Assembly: GCA_003455565.1 (NCBI GenBank)
Contig: DMQW01000469.1
Coordinates: 1 to 10,419 of the forward strand
From: Limisphaerales bacterium
GTDB taxonomy: Bacteria; Verrucomicrobiota; Verrucomicrobiia; Limisphaerales; UBA11358
DNA length: 10,419 nt
Reading direction: 5' to 3'
Positions 1 to 6,397 of the stretch are shown piece after piece. Positions within the stretch are counted from its first letter, which is position 1. Every line of letters starts with the position of its first letter. A program made the position numbers and the translations under genes. The notes below the pieces were generated by a model that was not told the DNA's origin, made no database searches, and saw nothing but the letters and a program-made list of their open reading frames with translations.

Positions 1-627
1 GAGCTGTGCGGCGGCACGCACACGCGCGCGACCGGCGAGATCGGTTTGTTCCGCATCGTCGGCGAAAGCGCGATTGCGGCGGGCGTCCGGCGCATTGAAG
101 CGGTGGCGGGTTTGACGGCTTACGATCTCGCGAACCAGCAGTTACAACTCATTCGCAGCATCGCGGGCAAGATCAATTCGCCCGTTGGTGAACTGGAGAA
201 AAAAGTTGAAGCCTTGCTCGCGCACCAGAAGGAATTGGAGAAGTCCTTGCGGACGGCCAATCAAAGGGAAGCGGCGGGCCGGGCGAAGGAATTGCTGGCC
301 AAGGCCGAGACGGTGCTCGGCGTTCCGGCCATCATCGCGAATCTCGGCGATGCGGATGGCGATACGCTGCAAACCGTGGCGGATTCGTTGAAGTCGCAAT
401 TCAAGGGCGTGATTGTTCTCGGCGGCGCGAGCAATGGCGCGGTTTCATTGGTTGCGGCGGTGACTTCCGATTTCACCGCGAAAGTTCAAGCTGGAAAAAT
501 TATTCAAACCATCGCGCCGATTGTCGGCGGCAAAGGCGGCGGCAAGCCGGACAACGCGCGCGGCGGCGGCAAGGACGCGGGCAAACTCGACGAAGCGCTC
601 GCGAAGGTAAAAATCTTGCTCGGATAA
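1..627 (+). CDS. alaS: Alanine--tRNA ligase, C-terminal part (5' end outside window)
   Basis: The reading frame is open from base 1 to a TAA at 625-627, giving the last 208 residues of alanyl-tRNA synthetase, the cytoplasmic enzyme that charges tRNA-Ala. The visible part opens with ELCGGTHTRATGEIG, the end of the editing domain. The CGGTH cysteine and histidine (residues 3 and 7) belong to the conserved zinc site that binds mischarged tRNA for Ser/Gly deacylation. Residues about 60-100 are a charged Leu/Lys/Glu-rich helix, the expected coiled-coil linker. Residues about 105-208 are the C-Ala domain, with the glycine-rich GGKGGGKPDNARGGG at 176-190, a family hallmark. Nothing is broken, and the gene is partial only because the window starts inside it. 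It converges on the next gene, with a hairpin between them. Confidence 0.97.
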   Translation, partial: ELCGGTHTRATGEIGLFRIVGESAIAAGVRRIEAVAGLTAYDLANQQLQLIRSIAGKINSPVGELEKKVEALLAHQKELEKSLRTANQREAAGRAKELLAKAETVLGVPAIIANLGDADGDTLQTVADSLKSQFKGVIVLGGASNGAVSLVAAVTSDFTAKVQAGKIIQTIAPIVGGKGGGKPDNARGGGKDAGKLDEALAKVKILLG

Positions 628-648
628 TTTTTCGAGGCCGCAGTTCGT

Positions 649-679
649 AAAAACAAAAAAGGCTGGCTCAACGCCAGCC
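649..679 (-). terminator. Intrinsic terminator for the DUF4412 gene, possibly bidirectional
   Basis: A perfect 7-bp stem (GGCTGGC at 661-667 pairs with GCCAGCC at 673-679) closes a 5-nt loop. Read on the minus strand, the hairpin is followed by a T-rich run (complement of 649-660), the classic rho-independent layout. It lies 22 bp past the stop of the minus-strand gene. On the plus strand only a weak TCTTTT follows, so termination of alaS here is possible but less clear. Confidence 0.8.
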
Positions 680-701
680 CTGGTCTTTTGCACCGGCCGG
701 A

Positions 702-1469
702 TTACTGACCCGGCGGCACGGCCATTCCGCCGCCCATGCGCTTCATCATCTGCTGCTGCATCATGGTTTGCATGTTGTCGTATTTCTGGAAGCCGGCGGG
801 GACTTCAAAGTTGCTGGCGGCGGGTTTGTCGAACGAGATTTTTTTGAACAGCATCGTGGAGTTCTGGCCTTGTTCGCTGGTCACGATTTTCACGGGGAAT
901 TTTTTCAGGTCGGTGGCGTTCCAGACGGTGGATTCATGTTTCTTGCCGTCTTTGTCCGTCACGACCACCTGGTTTTTCACGCAATCGTGGCCCTCCACGG
1001 TTTCCTTGCCGGCTTCCGTGGTCTCGATTTTGAAATCATCACCAGTGGCTGCGGCTTTCTCTGGCATCGGATTTTCCACATAGCTCTGCAATCCGGGATA
1101 GATGAGATAAACCGTCTTCTTGTCCGGGCGCGACAAGGAAACCATCGTGTCCATGCCCATGGATTTCATTTGCGCGGCGGCATTGGGCGGCATCTGACCG
1201 CCTTTGACCTCGGTCATGTTAATTTCAAATCGTGATTTGCCGGCGTCAAAGCTGATTTTGCCGGGCATGGTGATGGCGTTGCCGGACGGATCGGTGGTTT
1301 GAAATTCCAGCGTGGCGCTGAACGACTGGTTGTCGCCGAATAATTTGCCCGTGGCACCGCCGAAGCTTGGTCCGCGCGAGCCGCCTCCGGGCGGACCGAA
1401 TTGTGCGTTTGCCGGGACGATGCCGAGGGCCAGAACCGCCAGTGATAGAATCAAGAATAATTTTTTCAT
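702..1469 (-). CDS. Secreted DUF4412-domain protein
   Basis: The 255-residue product begins MKKLFLILSLAVLALG and has a clear Sec signal peptide with likely cleavage after ANA (residue 22). There is no lipobox cysteine, so it should be periplasmic or secreted. The body matches my memory of the DUF4412 family: a beta-rich domain with the phrases KGGQMPPNAAAQMKSMGMD, RPDKKTVYLIYPGLQSY, EGHDCVKNQVVVTDKDGK and VWNATDLKKFPVKI. The fold resembles lipoprotein-carrier-type beta sheets, but no reaction is known. The C-terminus is a Met/Gln-rich tail (MQTMMQQQMMKRMGGGM). An in-frame ATG lies 15 codons upstream at 1514, but starting there would put a polar stretch ahead of the signal peptide, so I chose 1469. 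Neither start has a Shine-Dalgarno motif. The gene is divergent from the metal ATPase and probably a single-gene unit ended by the hairpin at 661-679. Confidence 0.85.
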   Translation of the reverse strand: MKKLFLILSLAVLALGIVPANAQFGPPGGGSRGPSFGGATGKLFGDNQSFSATLEFQTTDPSGNAITMPGKISFDAGKSRFEINMTEVKGGQMPPNAAAQMKSMGMDTMVSLSRPDKKTVYLIYPGLQSYVENPMPEKAAATGDDFKIETTEAGKETVEGHDCVKNQVVVTDKDGKKHESTVWNATDLKKFPVKIVTSEQGQNSTMLFKKISFDKPAASNFEVPAGFQKYDNMQTMMQQQMMKRMGGGMAVPPGQ

Positions 1470-1578
1470 GTTGGGTGGATAAGTTTCAGCTTCTGAAATG
1501 CGGAAAAAATTCATTTAAGTCCAGAAAAAAACAAATTTTGCTTCGTGCGCTAAATTCCCTTGTGCTACAAATCAGGTG

Positions 1579-3939
1579 ATGAGTTCAGTGCCAGCCAAAG
1601 ATTCCGCGCGCCGTGCCGAAGCCTGCATTGCACGCTCCGTCGCCGACACGCTCGCTGAAGAGCCGTCGCTGGAGGCAGTGACGATTGATCCCGCGCATGA
1701 AAAAATTTCCGTCGCCACGCTGGGCCGGGTTGATGTTGAAAAGCTTACCGAGCGCGTCACCCAAAAAATCCAGTCGGCTCACGCGGCTGACGTCAGCCGC
1801 GCCTGTTCGCTGTTGAGCGGCAAGAATGATTGCGCCACCTGCGAATCCCCATTGTCCGCCGCCGAGCAAAAACGCATCACCATCCAGCGCGACGGTGACG
1901 TGACGACCATCGCGCGGGTCACCTGTCCGACCGCACCGAAATTCTGGCGCTGGCGCGACATCCCGTTTCCCAAGGTCGTTCCGCGTCAAATCGAGTTGCC
2001 CGAAGACGAACACGGCATTGACGAATGGAAACCGCAACTCGCCGCCGCGATTCTGTGCGGCGGGTTCGGCTTGAGCGGTCATCTCCTCGGCAAATTCGAC
2101 CTGCCGACGCTCTCCGTTGCCAGCTTCATCGCGGCTTACATCACGGGCGCGTGGTTCACCGTGCATGAAGTTTGGGAACGCCTGCAGCAACGCGCCATTG
2201 ACGTGCATTTTCTCATGCTCGCCGTCGCCGTCGGCGCGGCCAGCATTGGTGCGTGGGTGGAAGGCGCGACGCTGCTGTTTCTGTTTTCGTTCTCCAGCGC
2301 GCTGGAGCATTACGCGCTTGGCCGCACGCAAAAAGAAATCCGCTCCTTGTTCCGCGACGCGCCAAAAACGGCGACCGCGATTGACGCGAATGGAAATGAA
2401 ACGGAAGTTCCCGTCGAAAAAATTTGCGCCGGTGCGCGCCTGCTCATCAAGCCGGGTGCGCAATTCCCTGTGGACGCGGAAATCGTCAAAGGCACGACCG
2501 CCGCCGATGAATCCAATCTGACCGGCGAGGCCGCGCCCGTGGAAAAAGCCGTCGGCGACACCGCGCTCGCCGGCACGATTAATCTTTGGGGCGCAGTCGA
2601 AGTCATCGTCACCAAGCCGGCCGCCGAAAGTTCGCTGCAAAAAATCATCACGCTCATCCACGAGGCGCAGCAGCAGAAAGCGCCCGCGCAGCAGTTCGCC
2701 GACAAGTTCAGCACCTACTACACCTACGGCGTTCTCGGTTTGTCGCTCGCGATGTTTTTCGTGTGGTGGCTTGGCTTCGGACTGGTCGCGTTCACATCTG
2801 CCATCGAATCGCACAGCGCGTTTTATCGCACGATGACACTGCTCGTCGTCTCGTCGCCGTGCGCGCTGGTGCTTTCCATTCCCTCGGCGGTGCTGGCGGC
2901 CATCGCGTGGAGCGCGCGGCACGGAATTCTTTTTCGCGGAGGCGCGGCGGTGGAGAAACTGGCGGAGGTCAATGTCGTCTGCCTCGACAAGACCGGCACG
3001 CTGACGACCGGCGAACTGCGCGTGGAAAACATTGAAAGCTTTCCGCCCGGACGCGAAAACGAAATCGCCCGGCTGGCCTACTCGCTGGAAAAATTGTCCA
3101 CGCATCCGCTCGCTCGCGCCATCACCCGCCACGGCAAGCAGCACGCGCTGGAGATAATCGAGTTCGCGCAACATGAATCTGTCACCGGCGAAGGTTTGCG
3201 CGCAAAACGCGACGGCCGGGAAATTTTTCTCGGCAAACGCGGATGGGTGATTGATTCCAGTAGCAGCGGACGTGAATCCGCTCATTCTAAAATTGATCAG
3301 AGCCGGCTCACATCGGCCGCCACCCCGGCAGGAATTGAAGCCGGCACTTCCGAAGTCTGGGTCGCCGAAGGTGATTTGCTCGGACGAATTATTTTGCGCG
3401 ACGACATCCGGCCCCAGGCCGCGCAAGTGATTGATGAATTGCGCCACGAAGGTTTGCGCAGCGTGGTTCTGACCGGTGATAATCAGGCCGCTGGCGAGCA
3501 TCTGCTCACCGAATTGAAATTGGACGAGGTCCGCGCCGGGTTGAAGCCGGAGGAAAAAGTCGCCGCCATCCGCGAATTGAGCGGGCAGGGGAAGCGCGTG
3601 GCGATGATCGGCGACGGCGTGAATGACGCGCCCAGCCTCGCCGCCGCGCACATCGGCGTGGCGATGGGCGCGCGTGGTTCCGACGCTGCGCTCGAACAGG
3701 CCGACGTGGTGCTGATGCACGACCGGCTGGAAAACTTCCTCGCCGCCTTCCGCTTGAGCCAGCGCGCGCGCCGCATCATCAAGCAAAATCTGTTTATCTC
3801 GCTCGGCACCGTGGTGGTGCTCGTCACATTTGCGATGCTCGGAAAAATTCCACTGACCATCGGCGTGGTCGGCCACGAAGGCAGCACGGTGGTCGTCGTG
3901 ATGAACAGCCTGCGGCTGCTGTTTGGCGGTAAAAAGTGA
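1579..3939 (+). CDS. P1B-type heavy-metal efflux ATPase (P1B-4-like, SPC/HEGxT motifs)
   Basis: This 786-residue inner-membrane pump exports a transition metal using ATP. All P-type motifs are intact: TGE (315-317, actuator), DKTGT with phosphorylated Asp470, the P1B-specific HP pair (509-510) in the nucleotide-binding domain, and GDGVND (678-683). The metal site has SPC (426-428) in the membrane and HEGST (766-770) in the last helix. Both are signatures of the P1B-4 group (CoaT/CtpD/PfeT-like; Co, Fe(II) or Zn), so copper is unlikely, but the exact metal cannot be read. About eight hydrophobic segments are visible. The N-terminal 120 residues resemble a degenerate HMA domain with one Cys in place of the usual CxxC, followed by C76, CATC (85-88) and C116. 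An in-frame repeat adds residues 561-582 in the N-domain. A GTG lies directly before the chosen ATG; neither has a good ribosome site. No metal-responsive regulator is adjacent. Confidence 0.93.
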   Translation: MSSVPAKDSARRAEACIARSVADTLAEEPSLEAVTIDPAHEKISVATLGRVDVEKLTERVTQKIQSAHAADVSRACSLLSGKNDCATCESPLSAAEQKRITIQRDGDVTTIARVTCPTAPKFWRWRDIPFPKVVPRQIELPEDEHGIDEWKPQLAAAILCGGFGLSGHLLGKFDLPTLSVASFIAAYITGAWFTVHEVWERLQQRAIDVHFLMLAVAVGAASIGAWVEGATLLFLFSFSSALEHYALGRTQKEIRSLFRDAPKTATAIDANGNETEVPVEKICAGARLLIKPGAQFPVDAEIVKGTTAADESNLTGEAAPVEKAVGDTALAGTINLWGAVEVIVTKPAAESSLQKIITLIHEAQQQKAPAQQFADKFSTYYTYGVLGLSLAMFFVWWLGFGLVAFTSAIESHSAFYRTMTLLVVSSPCALVLSIPSAVLAAIAWSARHGILFRGGAAVEKLAEVNVVCLDKTGTLTTGELRVENIESFPPGRENEIARLAYSLEKLSTHPLARAITRHGKQHALEIIEFAQHESVTGEGLRAKRDGREIFLGKRGWVIDSSSSGRESAHSKIDQSRLTSAATPAGIEAGTSEVWVAEGDLLGRIILRDDIRPQAAQVIDELRHEGLRSVVLTGDNQAAGEHLLTELKLDEVRAGLKPEEKVAAIRELSGQGKRVAMIGDGVNDAPSLAAAHIGVAMGARGSDAALEQADVVLMHDRLENFLAAFRLSQRARRIIKQNLFISLGTVVVLVTFAMLGKIPLTIGVVGHEGSTVVVVMNSLRLLFGGKK
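1782..1801. repeat. 20-bp perfect palindrome inside the ATPase gene
   Basis: The bases CGCGGCTGACGTCAGCCGCG read the same on both strands. The site encodes part of the linker between the degenerate HMA domain and the cysteine cluster. The bases just before it (GTCGGCTCAC, 1773-1782) resemble part of the right arm of the 71-bp repeat at 4580-4650, so it may be a decayed relative, but the match is short. Confidence 0.6.
3260..3323. repeat. Intragenic copy of the palindromic repeat, in frame in the ATPase
   Basis: This is a 64-bp element whose two ends are inverted copies (start GTAGCAGCGGACGTGAATCC, end AGCCGGCTCACATCGGCCGC and three more bases). It is clearly related to the intergenic element at 4580-4650. 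It encodes about 22 residues (561-582, SSSGRESAHS... through LTSAAT) in a loop of the nucleotide-binding domain, between the GKRGWV strand and EVWVAEG. The reading frame stays open and all ATPase motifs downstream are intact. Confidence 0.85.
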
Positions 3940-4055
3940 ATCAAGCGCCGGGCTTCGCTTTCACGTTCTTGACCGCAATCATCATCGTAATCTTAATCTC
4001 TTTCGCAGGATCACGAATATGATTAGGAGCAAGATTGCGCCGCTGAAAAAAATCC

Positions 4056-4084
4056 GGGTTCCATCCGTGTCCATCCGTGGTTAA
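4056..4084. repeat. Short tandem CATCCGTG repeat upstream of guaD
   Basis: The stretch holds CCATCCGTG twice in a row (4061-4069 and 4071-4079), followed by GTTAAG. Sequences of this kind recur, in my recollection, between genes of Verrucomicrobia and Planctomycetes. It ends about 10 bp before the guaD start. The rest of the 155-bp gap between the ATPase and guaD (3940-4094) shows no convincing gene or RNA. Confidence 0.45.
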
Positions 4085-4094
4085 GATTTCCCCG

Positions 4095-4562
4095 ATGAAA
4101 CCAGAATTCATGCGCGCCGCCATCCGGCTTTCGCTCGCCAAAATGCGCGCCAACTGCGGCGGACCGTTCGGCGCGGTCGTGGTGCGGCATGGCAAAATCA
4201 TCGCGCGCGGCTGGAACCAGGTCACCTCGACCAACGACCCCACGGCGCACGCAGAAGTCACGGCCATCCGTGCGGCCTGCAAAAAATTGAAAACCTTCCA
4301 GCTCGACGACTGCGAACTTTACACCAGTTGCGAACCTTGCCCGATGTGTCTCGCGGCCATTTACTGGTCGCGGCTCAAAAAAGTTTATTTCGCCAACACC
4401 CGTCAAGATGCGGCAAAAATAAGTTTCGATGACGATTTGATTTACCGTGAACTGGCGCAGCCGGTTTCCCGCCGGAAAGTTCCCATGAAACAACTGCTCC
4501 GCCCCGAGGCGCTGAAAGTTTTTGCCGAATGGAAAGCCAAGCCGGATAAAATTCATTACTGA
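4095..4562 (+). CDS. guaD: Guanine deaminase (cytidine deaminase-fold)
   Basis: The 155-residue cytoplasmic enzyme should convert guanine to xanthine and ammonia in purine salvage. It closely follows Bacillus subtilis GuaD (about 156 residues). The shared features are GGPFGAVVV (22-30), the catalytic HAE at 52-54 (H52 as zinc ligand, E54 as proton shuttle), and PCPMC at 81-85 with zinc ligands C82 and C85. STNDPTAHAEVTAIR and LYTSCEPCPMCLAAIYW are near-identical to that enzyme, and the C-terminal Tyr is also kept. A GTG at 4077 would add six residues; I chose ATG 4095 because it gives the family length and lies past the CATCCGTG repeat. No Shine-Dalgarno motif is seen at either. Related tRNA-adenosine and cytosine deaminases share the fold, but the match to GuaD is much closer. 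It follows the ATPase in the same direction, with no functional link evident. Confidence 0.92.
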   Translation: MKPEFMRAAIRLSLAKMRANCGGPFGAVVVRHGKIIARGWNQVTSTNDPTAHAEVTAIRAACKKLKTFQLDDCELYTSCEPCPMCLAAIYWSRLKKVYFANTRQDAAKISFDDDLIYRELAQPVSRRKVPMKQLLRPEALKVFAEWKAKPDKIHY

Positions 4563-4579
4563 TGGCGGTCAATTTGTTT

Positions 4580-4650
4580 GTAGCAGCGGACGTAAGTCGG
4601 CTCATTGTTTTCCGGCGGGAAATTTAGAGCCGGCTCACGTCGGCTGCTAC
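4580..4650. repeat. 71-bp palindromic repeat (REP/MITE-like), intergenic copy
   Basis: Inverted ends of about 25 bp (GTAGCAGCGGACGTAAGTCG at 4580-4599 and its imperfect complement ending CGTCGGCTGCTAC at 4650) flank a short centre. Each arm is itself nearly palindromic (AGCGGA...TCGGCT, 4585-4602), so the element can fold as a branched hairpin. It lies between the convergent guaD and fmdB genes, 17 bp past the guaD stop, and could also act as a terminator. A second copy is inside the ATPase at 3260-3323. Confidence 0.88.
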
Positions 4651-4659
4651 GAAAATAAT

Positions 4660-4875
4660 TCAATACGCGTGACAGCCGCCGCCACAGCAATGGCCGCCGC
4701 CGCTTTTCTGGCCGGTAGATTTCTCGCCCGCGCTGGTCGAGGCGAACGTGGAAAATTTCTTCGAGATTTTGGACGAGCCGCAATGCGGGCATTTCGTCCC
4801 CTTCCAGTCGGACGAGCGGACGAGGATTTCGGAATCGTGTTCGCATTGCGCGCAATGGAATTCGTAAATCGGCAT
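4660..4875 (-). CDS. FmdB-family zinc-ribbon protein
   Basis: This small 71-residue protein starts MPIYEFHCAQCEHDSEIL, the standard FmdB/regulatory zinc-ribbon opening. It has two CxxC knuckles, C8-x2-C11 and C29-x2-C32 (CPHC), expected to bind one zinc. The family is widespread, often annotated as a putative regulatory protein after FmdB of methylotrophs, but its role is not established. The C-terminal third is low-complexity Ser/Thr/Gly/Lys followed by a Cys/His-rich tail (GGGHCCGGGCHAY), which may be a second metal site. It is divergent from gmhA with an 84-bp gap that must hold both promoters; I could not pick out convincing -35/-10 boxes. The stop lies 10 bp from the 71-bp repeat. No ribosome site precedes the ATG. 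Confidence 0.88.
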   Translation of the reverse strand: MPIYEFHCAQCEHDSEILVRSSDWKGTKCPHCGSSKISKKFSTFASTSAGEKSTGQKSGGGHCCGGGCHAY

Positions 4876-4959
4876 AAGGGGAAAATAACCGCCAGCGCGG
4901 AAAATTCAAGCAGATGGATTTCGCCTTTTCTTTCAACGGCCAACATTTACGCTGTCGGT

Positions 4960-5526
4960 ATGAGTCATTTGCAACGCGCCATTGAAGATTCCATCGCCAC
5001 GCTGCGCGGGCTGACCGCGCTGGAGGAACCGCTGAACCGCGCGGCGCAACTGGTTTTGCGCTCGCTCACCGGCGGCCACAAGCTGCTCGTCTGCGGCAAC
5101 GGCGGCAGCGCGTCGGACGCCACGCATCTGGCCACGGAATTTCTCTGCCGCTTCCGCGAAGACCGTCGGCCTTACCCGGCCATCTCGCTCACGGCCAACG
5201 GCGAGTTCATGACCGCCGTGTGCAACGATTATCATGCCGACGAAATTTTCGCGCGGCAGGTCTGGGGTCTTGCGGAAAAAGGCGACGTGCTCATCGCGCT
5301 CACCACGAGCGGCAAATCTAAAAACATTTTGCGCGCACTGGAAGAAGCGAAGCGCAAGGGCGTCGAGAGCATCGCCATTCTCGGACGCGACGGCGGTTTC
5401 ACGAAGGGCGTGGCGACGATTGACTTGATTGTGCCCGGCACGGTGACGGCGCGGATTCAAGAAGCGCAAAAAGTCTTGTTCCACGCGCTCTGCGAGATGG
5501 TCGAGGAAAAACTGCCCAAGAAATAG
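4960..5526 (+). CDS. gmhA: Phosphoheptose isomerase (SIS domain)
   Basis: The 188-residue SIS-domain protein should convert sedoheptulose 7-phosphate to glycero-manno-heptose 7-phosphate, the first step toward ADP-heptose for the lipopolysaccharide inner core. The sugar-phosphate motif CGNGGSASDATHLATEF (45-61) and LTTSGKSKNIL are present. The zinc ligands known from E. coli GmhA (H61, E65, Q172, H180) have matching residues here: H56, E60, Q167 and H175. That argues for a true GmhA and against DiaA-type relatives. Length fits E. coli (192). The frame is open upstream to before 4522, but that stretch overlaps guaD and the repeat and has no family similarity; ATG 4960 gives the normal N-terminus. 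No other heptose genes are in the window, so they must lie elsewhere. Confidence 0.9.
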   Translation: MSHLQRAIEDSIATLRGLTALEEPLNRAAQLVLRSLTGGHKLLVCGNGGSASDATHLATEFLCRFREDRRPYPAISLTANGEFMTAVCNDYHADEIFARQVWGLAEKGDVLIALTTSGKSKNILRALEEAKRKGVESIAILGRDGGFTKGVATIDLIVPGTVTARIQEAQKVLFHALCEMVEEKLPKK

Positions 5527-5527
5527 C

Positions 5528-5602
5528 ATCCGCGAATTGCGCGAATTTTCACGAATTGAACCGGGAAATTTTAATTCGCGTCAATTCGCGAAATTAGCGG
5601 AT
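5528..5602. repeat. Large imperfect inverted repeat between gmhA and the redoxin gene
   Basis: The left arm 5528-5560 (ATCCGCGAATTGCGCGAATT...) pairs imperfectly with the right arm 5571-5602 (ending AAATTAGCGGAT), leaving a centre of about 10 nt. Both arms are built from recurring AATTCGCG-like units. It starts 2 bp after the gmhA stop and its last base is the first base of the redoxin stop triplet. It therefore probably serves as the shared terminator of these convergent genes, whatever its origin. Confidence 0.65.
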
Positions 5603-6177
5603 TAAAAATAATCCGGTTCGTTCCCGGATTTCCACTTGATGTTGCAGCCGATGCTGGCGACTTGAAATTCAGAGGTGCTTTTTCCCGCGAGCACGGCGTC
5701 GAGCGCGGCGCGCAAATCTTTTCCGGTGACAGGAATTCCATTGCCGGGCCGGCTGGCGTCAAACTGGCCGCGATAAACCAGACGACGGCCGCGATCAAAA
5801 AGAAAAATGTCGGGCGTGCAGGCGGCGCGATAGCTTTTGGCGACGGCCTGCGATTCGTCGTACAGATACGGAAAAATGTAACCGGCGGATTTCACTTCGT
5901 CCTTCATCCTGGCTGGGCTGTCGGCGGGATAATTTTTTGCGTCGTTGGCATTGATGCCTACGATGCCGACGCCGCGCGGCGCGTAATCATGCGCGAGTTG
6001 CGCAAGTCCGGCGCGGATGTGGACGACGTAAGGACAATGGTTGCACATGAAAATCACGAGCAACGCGGCCTTGTCCTTGAAGTCGGCGGGCGAAATGATT
6101 TTCCCGTTCGTGTCCGGCAGTTTGAAATCGGGCGCAGTCGTGCCGAGCGGCAGCATGGTGGAAGGGGTGAGGGCCAT
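5602..6177 (-). CDS. Thioredoxin-fold protein, peroxiredoxin-like (AhpC/TSA type)
   Basis: The 191-residue protein has the thioredoxin/peroxiredoxin fold: GTTAPDFKLPDTNGK (12-26) opens the domain, and FMCNHCPYV carries a CxxC (C45, C48) at the end of the first core strand. CTPDIFLFD (120-128) provides the cis-proline loop. The C-terminus has GCNIKWK (177-183), which I recall as conserved in this subgroup, where a third cysteine may join the redox cycle. It has no signal peptide, so it is probably cytoplasmic and a thiol-disulfide or peroxide reductase; the substrate is unknown. It differs from classical peroxiredoxins by having CNHC rather than a single peroxidatic Cys in PxxxTxxC. The start at 6177 gives the family N-terminus and lacks a Shine-Dalgarno motif. 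It converges on gmhA with only the inverted repeat between. Confidence 0.87.
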   Translation of the reverse strand: MALTPSTMLPLGTTAPDFKLPDTNGKIISPADFKDKAALLVIFMCNHCPYVVHIRAGLAQLAHDYAPRGVGIVGINANDAKNYPADSPARMKDEVKSAGYIFPYLYDESQAVAKSYRAACTPDIFLFDRGRRLVYRGQFDASRPGNGIPVTGKDLRAALDAVLAGKSTSEFQVASIGCNIKWKSGNEPDYF

Positions 6178-6220
6178 GCGTTGAATTTGAATCCATTCGT
6201 GAAATTCTTCAAGCGCGTAA

Positions 6221-6335
6221 ATGAATGACGAATGACGAAACCATAATGACGAAAGAAGCCCAAATGCCCAAATGTTGAATTCGTCTTTTGGTCATTCGTC
6301 ATTCTTTAGTCATTCGGATTTAGGAATTAGTCATT
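6221..6335. repeat. ATGAC/GTCAT dispersed repeat with 14-bp inverted ends
   Basis: GAATGACGAATGAC at 6223-6236 is perfectly complementary to GTCATTCGTCATTC at 6291-6304. Further AGTCATTC units follow at 6309-6316 and about 6328-6335. In between are shorter repeats (CCCAAATG twice, 6259-6274). It fills most of the 220-bp gap between the divergent redoxin and exonuclease genes, where both promoters must also lie. In my recollection, sequences of this type are scattered through many Verrucomicrobia and Planctomycete genomes. Confidence 0.75.
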
Positions 6336-6397
6336 CCCAAGCCGGCATCAGTTTGGAATTGTTTTCATACGCAAGTGCGGCTTTCATTGACGCCACC

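Noticed and set aside
1515..1578. Sigma-70 promoter for the ATPase (TTGCTT at 1538-1543 and TACAAA at 1566-1571)
   Set aside because: The spacer is 22 bp, well outside the normal 16-18 bp, and the second box is too close to the start codon for a usual leader.
1585..3876. A 763-codon open frame antisense to the ATPase gene
   Set aside because: The translation is rich in Arg, His, Gly and Ala without any recognisable domain. It mirrors the codon bias of the true gene, and such shadows are common in GC-rich DNA.
3941..4023. Possible short minus-strand peptide ending EIKITMMIAVKNVKAKPGA
   Set aside because: The frame has no start of its own within the gap; it only extends as a shadow across guaD, and no family is recognised.
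4522..4959. N-terminal extension of the gmhA frame
   Set aside because: The added 146 codons overlap guaD, the 71-bp repeat and the antisense fmdB gene, and no GmhA has such an extension.
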